Source: Patiria pectinifera (lineage: Eukaryota > Echinodermata > Asteroidea > Valvatida > Asterinidae). From it: a stretch of 64,000 bases of DNA. The position numbers were made by a program, and so were the translations under genes. The stretch is from the NCBI GenBank assembly GCA_029964075.1, contig CM057147.1, positions 20,915,513 through 20,979,512 on the forward strand. The letters run 5' to 3'. Numbering within the stretch: position 1 is the first letter of the stretch; each line of letters begins with the position of its first letter. The notes below the pieces were generated by a model, which searched no databases, was not told the origin of the DNA, and was given only the letters and a program-made list of their open reading frames with translations. Of this stretch, positions 24,026 to 36,037 are shown piece after piece.

Positions 24026-24517
24026 TTAAAGATGTAGTCCATCATTTGTAATTTGTGCATTTTGTTCGTTTGAAGCAACAAAAGTGTTCAAAATCTAATG
24101 AAGGATACTGAACAACTAACCTGATGAAGTTTCAGCTCAGCTTCAGCTGTATATTCCGAGCAAAACAGCATTCTAGGATCTCAATTTCAAATCAAAAGTT
24201 GCTGAATCATGTTTTAATTGTTTTGAATTGCAGCTATACGCGATGTCGCGCACTGATCCGACGAATTATAGCAACCGTGCGCGCCTGTGTGTCGTGCCAA
24301 TGCTTGCGCGCGCTGCGCCGCATAACAAAACGAACTACTAATTTGAATTTTCTTAAGGCCTACTTTCGTTGATTACTTCAAAATGATAGCTTGCCAGAAA
24401 GATTAATTTCACAGGGAGTTTAGTCCACTTACTATCTTTCAACCAAGTATGTTTTTCAACAATACTATATGCCAGTTACTTTTTCGGATGGCTGCAAATG
24501 ATGGACTATAGCTTTAA
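24026..24517. mobile_element. piggyBac-type MITE flanked by TTAA
   Basis: TTAA at 24026-24029 is followed by AGATGTAGTCCATCATTTG, and its near-perfect inverse CAAATGATGGACTATAGCT precedes TTAA at 24514-24517. TTAA target sites are diagnostic of piggyBac-like transposition. No transposase is encoded. The interior is homologous, inverted, to about 38770-39095, with a shorter partial match at about 27880-28030. Confidence 0.75.
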
Positions 24518-24589
24518 ATGTTAATTTTCCATTATTTTGAGCATGTAGGCCTGTAAAAAAACATGGGAGGGCGTGAAGACGCGGTGGCT

Positions 24590-24745
24590 AATGGCTTTAA
24601 CGCATTCAGGAAGTCGTGCGTACAGTACGCGCACGCTGTGTGTGTCCCGTCCACGGAGCTCTCAAAAGAGGTAAAAACGCGCCCTCTTTTTTGGCGCACG
24701 GAGCCCATAAATGTCGTGTCTAGGGTTTTATTACATCTATGCGTG
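24590..24745. repeat. Right inverted repeat of the 3.2-kb composite block
   Basis: This is the reverse-complement partner of 21510-21705 (TTCAGGAAGTCGTGCG, GTCCACGGAGCTCTCAAAA, GCGCCCTCTTTTTTGGCGC, GTCGTGTCTAGGGTTTTATT). The block between the arms holds the satellite, the iterated-motif cluster and the TTAA element. Confidence 0.75.
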
Positions 24746-25826
24746 AAACCGTTGGCGACCGGTGACCTGAAACAATCACGCGATATTTGATATATCTTGC
24801 AATGTTGACGCGTACGGCGACATTGTCAGTGTTTTCAATAAAAGACATAAAAGGGATCACAAAAACAAACAATCATTTTGATTACATTCTGGGGAGGACG
24901 AGCTCAGATTCCCTACTCGGCAAAAACAAACAAAGCAAAATTAATAAGCCGCCTTTGATTTAGCAAAAAAATGGTTTAGGCGTCGTGTGTTTGATTCATG
25001 TTCCAAGCTGGCCCCAAGGGGGTTTGATTGAGAGCAAAGATAAACAAATGGGAAATGTTGCGCACAGAACTGTCCAACTCCATGATATAACCAATTCATT
25101 TAATGTCTTTCAGAAAGGGTAAGTGGTATCGCCATCGATACACAAGGGAACCTTTGCCGATTGCTAAAGGTAAAATAACATCACAACACAACTATTTCCA
25201 AGTCCTGCATGGCGTCAGAGAGGACATCAGATGTTCGAGGGGTTCAGTTATTAGTTTTGCGTGTTTGTTTGATCTCCGTTTTAATTAAAATTGCAGGAAC
25301 AGGATATTGAAGTTTGATGCAAAGATAAATGGGAAGTGTGGAGGATCAATCTTTAGCCTAGATACACTTGTCACATTTCGATTGTACCGGATTCATAATT
25401 AAACGTTCAATTTGTCTTTTCTTGTTGTTTTGCCCCACATGGGAAAAGTCACGCGACAAGGCATGTTATTATTATTTTATAGAGTCTTATTTTGATGTTT
25501 GCTGTCCATGATATCTATTTCAAACGATGAATGATTTGTGTTTTTAATTGCGTATGTGCCGGAAAAACAATTTACTCCTGTTTTTTTTTGTATATTAAAA
25601 CAACATTGTAATAGTGCTTACAATTAGGTATTGATATTATGCAAAACAGGTGCCGGTGTCATTCTGAAGCAGAGAGAACTTTTATGTGTTACTGTTGCTC
25701 CCCACTACAAAGAACGGTGTGCTAAAACCACTCAAATGGGTCATTATTATCCTTATAACAAAACAACTTTTGAAAGTCAATCGTTGAAAAGTGCAATCGC
25801 TTGCTTTTACATTTAAATTGAACAAT
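24746..25826. other. Intergenic DNA, nothing recognised
   Basis: AT-rich DNA with only short ORFs lacking domains. Confidence 0.35.
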
Positions 25827-26090
25827 CAATTTAGTTAATTGATTGTTGATCTAAACGTGCATCCAAATTCGTGCGAAAATGGGTGATTCGTCATCAATTT
25901 GACTGCCAAATCTATTAAACTGATCAGAAAAACCTATATTAAACCACTCGTGTTCATTTAAGTAAATTATATATGTTTTCCCGGCTCAGTTTAATAGTTT
26001 CGGCAGCCAAATTGATGATGAATCACCCATTTTTCGCACCAATTTGGACAGATGCACCTTTAGATCAACATTCAATTAACCAAATGGATC
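25827..26090. repeat. Foldback element with about 100-bp arms
   Basis: The left arm (TTAGTTAATTGATTGTTGAT, CGAAAATGGGTGATTCGTCA, CTATTAAACTGA) is mirrored by the right arm (TCAGTTTAATAG, TGATGAATCACCCATTTTTC, ATCAACATTCAATTAACCA), with a loop of about 60 bases near 25925-25980. The TTTTCCCGGCT at the loop edge recurs at 36143 and 36627, so the family is dispersed. Confidence 0.75.
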
Positions 26091-28201
26091 GTTCATTTAA
26101 ATGCGGCAAAAACATGCGATTGCAATTTTCAACGATTCAATTTAAAGTTAACGCATTCCAATTAAAAGTCATTCAAATTTGCAAATGGTATAAGGGGGAA
26201 TTGTTTTTCTTTGCCTGTCCACGGCATGTACACGGTTTGAAACATTAGTTAAACCATTTCATTACAGTATAGAAAAGGAATGTTCGAGGCTCAGCCCAAA
26301 CTGACATTTTACAGTAAATTTAATTCGTTTACGTTTGATTCTATTAAGAATTTACAACATGTACATTGATTTTGTGTCATGTTTTGAACCCACGAGTTAG
26401 CAGTTTATGACTTAGGATGGTATTTTGAAAAGGACAGGATGTAAAAAAAAAATAACAATAATGAAAGATGCGTAAGGAATTCCCTAACAAAAACATACAA
26501 CATGCATTTCAAATGTCTTAGCGTTGATTTATATTTAACCTTTCGGTAAACACAAATGGGATCCTGATTCCATAGTGCTGGTAGTGCACGTACATTCCCC
26601 GGCAGCAGCCTATAATGTGTGACACGCAACCGGGGATATAGTGCAGGCTATGAGGTAGTGGGACTCTGGAATGAATAGAATATCCAATTATTTTGATCTT
26701 TATCCCCTTTAATATAAACTGTTATTGTAATGGTATACAATGTGCAACTTGTTTAAACATTGCGTGTCAAGGATGTGTATTATGTCTTTCACATGACTAT
26801 GGGTTGGTTACCAAACAATTCTTTAGTTGATGATAAATCGTATAACTAAGGGAAATGAGAGTAATTGATTTATCATAAATGGGATGGGGAAAGGGTGGTA
26901 CTTAAACTGTAGCTGCCGAGTCACACAAACGTGCCTCGAACATGTACGACGGTGCTACCCAGGACTTGTAGACAACACCAGCAGTGGATTGACAAGTTGC
27001 CCTAGAGTCTTGAACATGAAAGTACGACATTTTGTCTTTGAGCTTCCAGACTCCTCGCGCGGCCCGCCTATAGGCATTTTACCCTGGGTTGCCCTTTCTC
27101 TTGCTATAATTGTTGACAGAATGATTTCTAACTGTAATCACATCAAGAACTTACATTCAGGTTGGAATTTTGTCTCGGCTTTCCACGAGAAAAAAAAAAT
27201 GATGCGAAATCAGTTGGAGATGGGTAAAAACGAATTTTACTTACGACCTTTCACATCCAGCATTTTCGAACCTAGTTCTCCTTGTTCGATCACGTTTGTT
27301 TTCACATCGCGCATTTGCGTGAGAGCGAAAATGATATTAAACTACGCAAAGATTTACCAACCTGCAGCCGATGGGTTCTAAATTGAGTCGGGCTTGCTTG
27401 AATGCAGTTCTTAGAAACGGTAATTTTAGTTTTGTTTTTAAATTGATAATGAGTTCTTCAAGTGTATTAATTTTTTTTTTACATTTCAGTCTCCTATTTA
27501 AGCTTCAGTTTTCACCCAATGACAGCCACTAAAATTATTTCATAAACATTCATCTGTATACGAGTGCTCCGAGTTCCACTAGTCCACATGTATTTTAGAT
27601 TTTAGGAGGTGAGAATTCCATTTTGGTACATCTTTCTTTCATGTCAGGGGATTTTTCAGTTTCCATAAATTGAAATGCTAAAGTTAAAATTTACAAAGGC
27701 TTTTTTTTCCGAGGGTGATTTTCTTAAGAAATCAAAGTACCAAAAATAGTTAACTTTTGAATTATGGCACGTTAATTTTCCGGTTTAAGGGGTCCGAAAG
27801 CGCACCCCTCTGAGTAAACTTTTAGGCTCTATTGTTAACATTTACTAACAAACTTATATAGATAGATATAATCATTTGCTTTTCATGCGTTTTGTTCGTT
27901 TTCAATATAAAATAGCACAACTCAAACTTCGAAAAGGAATGTGCAAAACCTAATTTGATCCAGTTTCAGCTCAGTGGATATATTACCCTTTTCGAGAAAA
28001 CAGTGAAAACCCATGCACGACCTTTCGATGGTGAAACACGATTTAGTCAATCGAACCCTCTTTTGTCCCCGAGCGATCAGTCAATCGACTGATCGTTGGA
28101 AACCACCGGCATTTCTTCATGGTGGTAATAGCAATTCTATATAGTGAAGTGCTAACACTGATGGTCATTAAGTCTGGGCCTTCTTCTTAGTCCGTTCACA
28201 G
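26091..28201. other. 3' flank of GPCR paralog A; segmentally duplicated at 38 kb
   Basis: Parts align with 38.04-38.3 kb, for example GAATGAATAGAA, AATTATTTTGAT, TATAAACTGTTATT and ACATTGCGTGTC. The longest anonymous ORF here (26884-27381, 165 codons, ATG start) has a hydrophobic patch but no recognisable domain and no counterpart in the duplicated segment, so it is not called a gene. About 27880-28030 is partly homologous to the TTAA element interior. Confidence 0.45.
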
Positions 28202-28496
28202 CAGTGGCGCACACGGGGGGGCCCTCGGGGGGCATGAGCCCCCCCCCCCCCTCCAAAGGGGTTGTCAATTTTTTTTTTATTAGTCCGACGATTTGCCCTC
28301 GGTGATATGTATGTGGCCTATTTTCGAGTAGTACAATAGGGGTGTAAGCGGAGCCACCAGCGCCAAAATAGTCCCCCCCCCCCCGAAAAAAACCTCAATT
28401 TTTTTCTGCGGCCAAAAATTGTGGGCAACATTTTTTGAAATGTTTTTGAGCCAAAGCCTGTTTTTGAGCCCAAGCCAAAGCCTGGGTGCACCACTG
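28202..28496. mobile_element. hAT-like MITE with 8-bp target duplication
   Basis: The element starts CAGTGGCGCACACGGGGG and ends GGTGCACCACTG. Flanking octamers are GTTCACAG (28194-28201) and GTGCACAG (28497-28504), one mismatch apart, as expected for the 8-bp duplication of hAT transposition. G and C homopolymers occupy the interior. There is no transposase. Confidence 0.7.
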
Positions 28497-28825
28497 GTGC
28501 ACAGCTTCCTGAAGCAGTGCCTAATGGAGATGTACATTATTTATTGTACTAACGAGACCTAGTCATATAGCAAGATAATTTGGCCTTGTTTCGTACTGCA
28601 TCTTATACAGAGTTCATGTGTAGGCATTGTGTCTTCAAACTGTCCATACGGAAGAATACTTCACTCTCTAATTTCCGGGTAGAGCCAGCTAAAAATAGTA
28701 TTCCCGTAGCTAGTCCAGCTAAACACTGTATAACTGTATCGGGCAGACCAAAAACATGAAATTACCTAGAAAAAAAAGCAAATCACCTAATCGTTTTGTC
28801 GGGATGGCAAAGTTATCGACATGTT

Positions 28826-29905
28826 TCAATATGCATTAATGGAATTTATTGAGCAGGTAAATGCCCTCCGTATCGCCCGACGATAAGATGGGCACACAGC
28901 ACAATAAATAATGGGATTGATGGCTGAGTTGAGAAACAATAAACTGTGGCTGAAAACTCTCAAACTGTTCCAAAGGTCGTTAATTTGCAGGAAGGACATC
29001 CCCTTGGTAAGGCCGGATATGTAAACGAAATTGATGCAGGCATAAGGGAACTGGCTGATGAAGAAGACCGTACCATTGATGACCAGCATGTGGGCGACTT
29101 GGTTGCGGACCAGGCGAGCCCTGCTGGCCGACTCGTCTTGCTCGTCGATGTTGGTAATATGGCGGTTTCCCAGAGTACGGATGATCTGGATGTACATGAA
29201 TGCATTGCCAACCAGCGCGATCATGAATGGTACGGATGAGGCCAGGTTGCCCACGACCAGGGCCCAAGGTGCCAGCGGCAGACAGAGGCCGATGATATCC
29301 GGGAGATCGGCGAATTTCTCGGTGTCGTTACCATTGCTGGGCCAGGTGACGCAGATACGGACCGGGTCGGCGTACTGCAAGACGGCGAGGCAGGTGAAGG
29401 CCAAGCCCACGCACCAGGTGGCCAGGACAAGCTTGACCGCCCGGCGCTTGCTGTTGACGGTCAAGTGCTTCAGTGGCCGGCAAATGGCGTTGTAGCGCTC
29501 GGCAGCTACCAGAGTCACTGTCGAAACGGAGGTTAAATAAGTCAGGAACGATATCGAGACAGCAACGGGACACCAAACGTTGAGCAGGGAATGAATGTGA
29601 CTGCGCACCGGGGCTGGCAGGTACAGCAGGTAACTGATGACGCAGAAGACCAAGAAGATAATATCAGCTAGGGCAAGGTTGACTAAGAAGATGTTAGTGA
29701 TGGTCTTCATGTAAGGTACCCGAGCTACCGCCACAAGGAACGATACATTCCCTGGCACACCAATGATCAAAGCTAGGATCATGACACCCAGGATCATTGC
29801 TCGCGATCCTGGGCTGATCATGTAGGTAGAGGCCCGCTTGACATCATCTGATAGCTCCAGTTGGTACAGATCCGAACAGTTCAAGTGACTCGTATCCACT
29901 ACCAT
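28826..29905 (-). CDS. Intronless class A GPCR, paralog A
   Basis: This is a 359-residue, single-exon seven-transmembrane receptor. The start is the ATG giving MVVDTSHLNC, shared by all three paralogs; an in-frame extension upstream begins only with TTG and is not used. Visible landmarks are sequons at N9 and N193 (extracellular loop 2), GVPGN in TM1 (N53), LALAD in TM2 (D81), the Cys112-Cys185 disulphide pair, ERY (136-138) in place of DRY, W164, P226, Y238 and NPIIY (330-334). TM6 reads SQFP (284-287), so the usual toggle Trp is Gln. It is a tandem partner of paralog B at 39.5 kb, about 88% identical by eye. Intronless tandem receptors of this kind resemble the lineage-specific sensory GPCR expansions described in sea urchin. 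The ligand is unknown. Confidence 0.95.
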   Translation of the reverse strand: MVVDTSHLNCSDLYQLELSDDVKRASTYMISPGSRAMILGVMILALIIGVPGNVSFLVAVARVPYMKTITNIFLVNLALADIIFLVFCVISYLLYLPAPVRSHIHSLLNVWCPVAVSISFLTYLTSVSTVTLVAAERYNAICRPLKHLTVNSKRRAVKLVLATWCVGLAFTCLAVLQYADPVRICVTWPSNGNDTEKFADLPDIIGLCLPLAPWALVVGNLASSVPFMIALVGNAFMYIQIIRTLGNRHITNIDEQDESASRARLVRNQVAHMLVINGTVFFISQFPYACINFVYISGLTKGMSFLQINDLWNSLRVFSHSLLFLNSAINPIIYCAVCPSYRRAIRRAFTCSINSINAY

Positions 29906-30406
29906 TTTGCATCGACACACCTTAACTGATTGCAAAGTAAGCCTACTTCAAGTTAAGATGTAGAGTAGGATGTCGATACTTCCTCTCCTAGTATCACACG
30001 CAGTTAATATAGCACTCAACAGCTTGACAATATTGAAACCATCTCGTCTACATGCAGAAATCTGTATGATGGGGCGCGACCACACAGTTACATCACACAA
30101 TGAAAGTTAGAACTGATCAGCACAGTCACGGATGAGCGATTTTTTTTTTTATACCTGGTTGGGATTTATTATACCCTCATAAATTGACTGACCGCAAGCA
30201 AGTCAAACAAAAGCAGTGATTTTATGCATATTTGTCATGAACAATGCCGGAAGCAACTGGGCTGGAAGAGAAATAAAAAGATAGATAATCAGGAAAACGA
30301 AGGGTATTTTTTTTTAAGGTGTCGCGCTTTTTTTTCTCACTGAAATCAACCTAAATAATATACCGTGAAGGTGATACCCGCACTTTCGGACGTTTATATT
30401 CATCTC
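29906..30406 (-). promoter_or_regulatory. Conserved 5' flank of GPCR paralog A
   Basis: This region aligns with the 5' flank of paralog B (40631-41080): AGCACTCAACAG, TTGAAACCATCTCGT, CATGCAGA, CACGGATGAGCGAT, ACCCTCATAAAT, CACTGAAATCAACC and ACCCGCACTT are shared in order. On the minus strand a TATAAAAA sits just upstream of the conserved ATCGCTCATCCGTG block, about 250 bases before the ATG. That block is a candidate transcription start region, which is inference only. Confidence 0.5.
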
Positions 30407-30862
30407 TTAGCCCTAAAGGGGCCGGGGGCGGAATCCGCCCCCCCCCCCTCAACATTTTCCGTGATAGCCTCTAAAAAAAAAAATTCGCGACCCGAGCTGT
30501 TATGACTTTTTAGCCTCGAGCTTTGCGCATCTTTTGACACCAAAAACATAAAAATCGGACCGCGGGTTGCCGCGTAGCGAAAAATTTTCCGGCGCTACGC
30601 GCCGTGAAAACTGAATTTTCGCATATACGTCGTGTATACAGAGCAGAATTGCCATTCGTACATATGAATAATTGATTAGCCATAATTCCAAAACCCTTTG
30701 ACCTATAGTCATGAAATTTCTTGGGTATGTTTAGGAAGAGTTGCTCTATGCATGTGCCGAGTTTCAAAATTTTTCGTCACTCGATGGCCAAGATCTTAGG
30801 GGGGTCGGAACCCCCCCCCCGGCTGAGAGATGGTCAAAATAACCCGGCCCCTTTAGGGTTAA
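30407..30862. mobile_element. MITE with CCCTAAAGGGGCCGGG inverted ends
   Basis: CCCTAAAGGGGCCGGG at 30411 is perfectly inverted as CCCGGCCCCTTTAGGG ending at 30858, with TTAG/TTAA on the outside. The interior has C homopolymers and a minus-strand ORF (30510-30767) without a known domain. It is non-autonomous. Confidence 0.7.
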
Positions 30863-30956
30863 TTAAAGGTCAGATAAGAAAGTTTTAATGGGCTTTTTGT
30901 TTGTTGTTGGTTTTAATATAAGATTAAGTTAACGGTTACACAATGCAACAGATCTG

Positions 30957-31035
30957 TTTTGTGAGTTCGTGAGGTTCTGAAAAGGACCAGGGAAACTTGT
31001 TTCGGACAGTATGCTCTCTGCCCGTCGTCAGGAGG
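30957..31035 (-). ncRNA. Hammerhead-ribozyme-like motif, copy 2
   Basis: On the minus strand the order is CTGACGA, stem GGGCAG, loop, stem CTGTCC, then GAAAC: the CUGANGA...GAAA core of a hammerhead ribozyme with a 6-bp stem II. One extra C lies between the first box and the stem. Compared with copy 3, the second stem pair is G:C here and A:T there, a compensatory change. Hammerhead motifs are known in Penelope-like elements and retrozymes. Stem III and the cleavage site could not be modelled confidently. Confidence 0.5.
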
Positions 31036-32281
31036 GATTCCGAAGGGTGGTTATGGTGTAGAACTATAGGCATGGAAGCGTGGAGGCGTGAAGAATGCGA
31101 CTGTGGAGACCAAGCTGGGGCAGGGAATGCTGGGTGATTAGTGACGCGTGTCTGCAGCGTGGTGAAAGGGAGCGATAGGGCAGGTTGCCTACTCGGGACC
31201 CGTGGGCTGATTAGGGTTGGGGTACGTTGTCCTGGGTATAGGAGACCCATTTGACTATCTAGAGAGGATAGGGTGCCATATGTATGTGATGGAAAAGCGA
31301 TGTCAGCGGGTACCGTGTCGTGCTTGAAGATTCGATGGCCTCTCGGGTGCGGCGTGGGAACCAGTGCTCAATGCTGGTGAAGAGCTTGAGGGTAGGATCC
31401 AGTTGAATAGTCCAGTGGCTGCAGGAAACATCTTGTCACGCTGGATTAAAGCGCCAAATTTGGTACACTTACTGCATATGTCCCTAGAGGACATTCTAGA
31501 GGGTGGTGCCCGGTTTTGACGGCCTAGGTCAAGGTCAGGCCAAGGTCATGGTTCATATGCTGTCTTAAACATATTTATTTGAAGTAAATTTCCACAAAAG
31601 CCCGAAATTTTAATTTCTGAATAGCATAAAAGGATGTCTGGCAATTATAAAAGCTACTATATCAGAAAAAGTTTTGCCCAACAAAACAGTGCAGAGCTTA
31701 TTCCATTTCCGAAAATGATGAGTCGGCACTTTTTAGAAACTTTGTTTTATGTTAATATTAATGTTATAGAAAAAAAAGCTTTGTTCTTTTTCACATGACT
31801 ACTTTGGTACATGCAGACTAACAAACATAAATTTAGCTCTTCCTTTGATTTATTTATCAATTATATGGTTTATTAATTATCTTAATTACAACGTTAGTTT
31901 GTTTTCAATGATGATATTAAGCTGATTATGTCTGCATATGTATGTATTGTATACATTGAACTCACTGCTCTTGTATTGCATTACGCTCAAGGACAGACAA
32001 CAAAAGGAGCACAAAGGGGCCTTTCATCCTCGGACGAAGGTGCCTATTGTCCTCAAATGCCGGTTTGTGTACTTAGTCTATGGGAAAGGTTTAGATAAGG
32101 GAACAAAGTAAAACACAAAGCCAATCCTCGGAAGCGTAGCAAAACACGACTGTGCGTGCATGAAGGTGTATGTGTCTAGTAGATCATTCCTTTTTTTAAA
32201 AATATATTGATCTCTCCATTATTATTCTTTGGTTGTATGGTTCCCGGTGGCATGGTAGGCCTGTATTGGATACTTTCTCTT
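31036..32281. other. Intergenic DNA, no gene recognised
   Basis: The GC-richer part to about 31500 continues from the hammerhead-like motif and may be the remainder of the same retroelement. No reverse transcriptase or endonuclease motif could be seen. The rest is AT-rich. Confidence 0.35.
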
Positions 32282-32323
32282 GCTTCTTCTGTTGTAAGTT
32301 ATCCTTCTTACAACAGAAGAAGC
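32282..32323. repeat. Perfect 17-bp hairpin
   Basis: GCTTCTTCTGTTGTAAG is followed after 8 bases by its exact reverse complement CTTACAACAGAAGAAGC. Pairing continues weakly outside. The stem is short for a microRNA precursor. Confidence 0.7.
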
Positions 32324-32554
32324 GTGAGAAAATCTAAGCAAGAGGATTTACAGACATTTATTCCAGCACGGACATTCTCTCCTGGGGAATAGGGGTATGC
32401 ACAGGTAGTGATGCTTTTCGCCCTATCAATTTCTCATTCAATAAAAGCAGTTTTCCCAAGAAACCGCTTCTCCATTATGAGCTTATCAGGCCTTTATTAC
32501 TTATTCCGCGGTGTATTCTTTAATCATAGGGGCAAGTTATTAAGTGGTAAATAT

Positions 32555-32713
32555 CAGGGGCAGATTCAGTTTTGGCTCAAGGGGCGGTAGCATGCATATG
32601 TTCATTGTTTTCTGCGTGATATTCCTATTTTCAATTTTTTTGTGGCGGGGGGGGCTTGGGTTAGACCCCAAACACCCCTCCCGCCCCCCCCCCCCCAACA
32701 GATCCGCCACTAA
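32555..32713. mobile_element. Short hAT-like MITE remnant
   Basis: It begins CAGGGGCAGATTCAG and ends ACAGATCCGCCACT, with G and C homopolymers inside, matching the other CAGGGGC / GCCACTG elements. AAATAT on both sides may be part of a target duplication. Confidence 0.55.
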
Positions 32714-32775
32714 ATATGTAAGTAAGAATTGTCTTCAGGGTTTAAAATATTACCATCACTATGCATTTACCAGCG

Positions 32776-33060
32776 GCAGCTTAAATGGCTTCGAAATGCG
32801 CTGAGAAAACAAAAAAAGACCTGGTCAACCTCTACGCCCTCCACCAACCTGTCCACGGGAACCGTAGGAAAGGAAGACCTTCCTTGATGTACCCACAGTA
32901 CATTGCCAGACTACTCTCTAAAGATGTAGATCTTATACACCTAAGGAGATCCATGAGGCTGCCCTAGGTAGAGCCATATGGAGAAAGTTGTGACCGGCTA
33001 TAATGCAGCCGTAGTCGGCTGCTATGCAGCCGACTAGTGGTTGTAGTAGTAGCAGTTACA
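32776..33060 (+). pseudogene. 3' end of a non-LTR retrotransposon, frameshifted
   Basis: The translation shows RRKGRPSLMYPQYIARLL in one frame, then IHEAALGRAIWRKL in the next frame. This is the C-terminal signature of some LINE polyproteins (KRGRP...Y..YI..L...D......A..R..WR.L). A +1 frameshift and the lack of upstream reverse transcriptase show a dead 5'-truncated copy. It ends in GTAGTAGTAGC-type sequence with inverted GCAGCCG / CGGCTGC motifs. Confidence 0.6.
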
Positions 33061-36037
33061 TCGATCGTACCTATCTGAATTTTTGACGAATTGGGGTTTT
33101 TCGCATATTCTGGTTATGCATGATGAAATTTTTATTTTCTGAACATTTCAACTTCATAAGTGGCCTAATTAGCTCATTAAGCTGATTCAGCTAATTAAAA
33201 ATGTTGACCTATCGCTACAAAAAGCAAAATTATCATTTCACGAACTGACGCATCGAGATATGTCACTTCGTGAAACGCGTAAACAACGCTGTCAGTTTTC
33301 CACGAAGTGACTTACAGAGTCTGGTACCTGGGTTTAATGTGGTCCCTATCACTTTCTTATGAAATTGAGTTACTTGGGTCCAGTCTTTAGCGTTATCAGA
33401 AACAATGGCGGCGTACACATGTCGTTTGATGGCTGAACGAAACTAGCAAGTTTCAATCGAGTTTCTGATTCTCTAAACGTCTGTAAGTATATTCCTTCTG
33501 TAATTTGATTACTCGTATTGCAATATGTTCGTGTTGGGCTTTGTCTAAATACATGTTTTGCAGAGACTCGTGTGTATGATAGCACAACATCCTACACTAA
33601 TTAGTCCATTGGCGTACTGTAGTATAGACGGTAGTGGGTAGTCATAATCAGTCAGAATAACACTTGAGTGGGGTTCGATTCCGAACTAATACTTTTTAAT
33701 GACATCTCGGTTGATATTTACGTTGATTCACTGACTGTCCTTTCGGGAAAATATTTATGAAATAAAAGGTTCAAACTAAGGTTGCTTTTTTAATATTATG
33801 ATTCGTGATTGGTTTGGTTTGTTTGTGTTACAGAATGTGGATGTCTCATTGGTTAATTGCAGCCAAAAGTTTTTACAGAGCACCATTCGACTACATAATT
33901 GAATGAAGTTTTGAAAACGCTTCGTTGAAAGGAAAGTGATCGATTCCTGGAGAATGAATGTAAGCAATTTTTTTTTAACATAAAGGTTATTATTTAACCT
34001 TTCATACTTTTGCTGCTTATTATTTTGGTTTTATACTGCCCGGCTCAGATCAAAAAGAGCATTGCGTCTGTTCTTCGTTTTCACGTTTTGTGCTTCGTTT
34101 CTCTCTTTTTAAATGTTGATTTAGTACTCCAGTCTTGCTACAATTCTAAAGTCAAAGCAGATAACAAAAAGAATATAAATGGGGTGAACTGCAAAAAAGT
34201 TAAATTCAGTTGCTATGATTTGTTTTAGTTAATATTGCAAAACATGTGAAAATCAAAAAAAGACACAGACTGCAAGGATAGTGACACCAGACATTAAACA
34301 CATTCTGAATGATTTACCAATGATTCCCTTTGACAAACTGTAATTGTTTTATATTGATTTTCCATGTCGACTATATTAAAAGAAAAAAATCCAAATAAAT
34401 GTTCATGTAGATTCTAAATTTAAATTTAATTACTGAATGCACGAACCACCTGCCACAGTCTGCCTCGGAATGTAACGGAAAAAAATCTCAGCCTTAAAAC
34501 ATAGGGCGACTACTGATTGCCGATAAAATGTTGAGTGAATGTATTTCTATTCTTTTTGGGGTGCATTTCTCCAGATTTTCGATGTTGTGTGCGTGTAACT
34601 CCACAATCTTTGAACCAGGAGCTGTTCCTTAGCCGTCACTGGTTTCACCTTTGATCTACATCCTTCACTAATGCCAGACTTATCTTGAAATATTAAGAGA
34701 TACCTCTTTTATTGTCAGTTCTCGCACTATTTCATTTATGCACCTAAAGTTTGAAGTAAAACTAAAAACTAAAAACAGTGATTAAGAACAAATAAAGGAA
34801 ATCCATTGCTAAGAACGTTTCAAGTAAAGCCCTCATTTTTAAATTTGAAAGATTGCTGGGAACAACTCTTTGCACTGCCTCTCTGTTGAACTCTTTACAT
34901 CAGACCTGCATCATGATGGTCAGTCCCAGTTCAAACATCAAGGCAGTACTTGTCTTTCTACATAATTAATTTGTTTCTTAGAGTTACTTTTCTATCCCTT
35001 GAGTGGCCCTTAAATCTGGCCTGTTCTGATAGTCGACTCTCAAAACTAAACATCACATTTTTATTCAGTTTTGAAGTTTTGGGCATTGTTAATTAAAATG
35101 CAGCCGATTTTTTTTGTTTTTAATGTATGTCATTGATATATATCATTATTAATAAATTGACTGGAGAGGGGCTTGAACCTGTTCAACCTTAAAATAATTA
35201 TTATGCACATAGTATTTTGTTCGATAAAAAGGGTTCAAAATGATCAAACTTGGATACACACCAAGTCCGTTCTCTTACATCAAGTATTTCGTAAAAGATA
35301 CCGAAAAAGTTAAACTCGGGCTCGGAGGCTATACATTTAGGACATTGCAACTCAAAAATGAACACTAGTAAACATTTGCCAAATCATTTTATTGAATCTA
35401 ACTGACATGTGACTGACCTATTTAAAGAGATAAAAGACATTTGTGCAGCATGAACAAGATTTCCATAATGCATTTAATTATTTGATTACAACCTAGAAAT
35501 TGAATTTTCGAGGCTCTGCCCAAAATGACAAATTGCAATTACTTGTGTACATTTAAATTTATAAAAGTAAGGTAGCACTAAAAATGACTAACTGGAGTGA
35601 ATGTTTGCATGAGCTTTCGTAGCAACAACAGTACTTCATCAGATGCAATGAAGAGCGGCATCATCATACAAGGTTTATCTATAGGTACATGTACAGTAAA
35701 TAACAAACTAGGAGGTTTTGATACGAAAGCTTGTGCAAACTTTCATTCCACTACCTTACTTTTATGTATTTCATTTTGCCGACTAACACGGCTGTCCACT
35801 ACTTTTTGTTTACATTCGATTTCCATTTCAAATTTATCAAACATTTGTTTCTGTTTCATGATATTTGGACCTGGGATACCAGTACGAAGACTTATAATGG
35901 TAATTTTAAAAGGACAGTCATTCAAACAAAAGATTTATTAAAATGAAAACCAAAGTCATACCACATAATGGTATGTGGTATAATTCGAACCTTTGAATGA
36001 ATTGGTTTGCGGAAACACCATGTGAATGATATCTCTT
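33061..36037. other. AT-rich intergenic DNA, no gene recognised
   Basis: Only short domain-less ORFs are present, the longest being 114 codons at 35597. CGAGGCTCTGCCCAAAATGACA near 35510 matches the 26.29-kb region (CGAGGCTCAGCCC), evidence of a dispersed family. A 10-bp-arm hairpin (ATACCACATA / TATGTGGTAT) lies at 35959-35982. Confidence 0.4.

Noticed and set aside
26884-27381. 165-codon ATG ORF, the longest outside the GPCR and NLR genes
   Set aside because: No domain, no splice context, no counterpart in the duplicated segment at 38 kb, and ordinary AT-rich composition; most likely chance.
29058-29495. 145-codon plus-strand ORF over GPCR A (also at 39783 over B)
   Set aside because: It recurs only because the underlying GPCR genes are paralogs; antisense shadow.
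28906-29935. N-terminal extension of GPCR A by ten residues
   Set aside because: The extension begins at TTG; the conserved ATG at 29905 matches paralogs B and C.
32282-32323. microRNA precursor
   Set aside because: The 17-bp perfect stem is too short for a typical precursor and lacks an extended lower stem.
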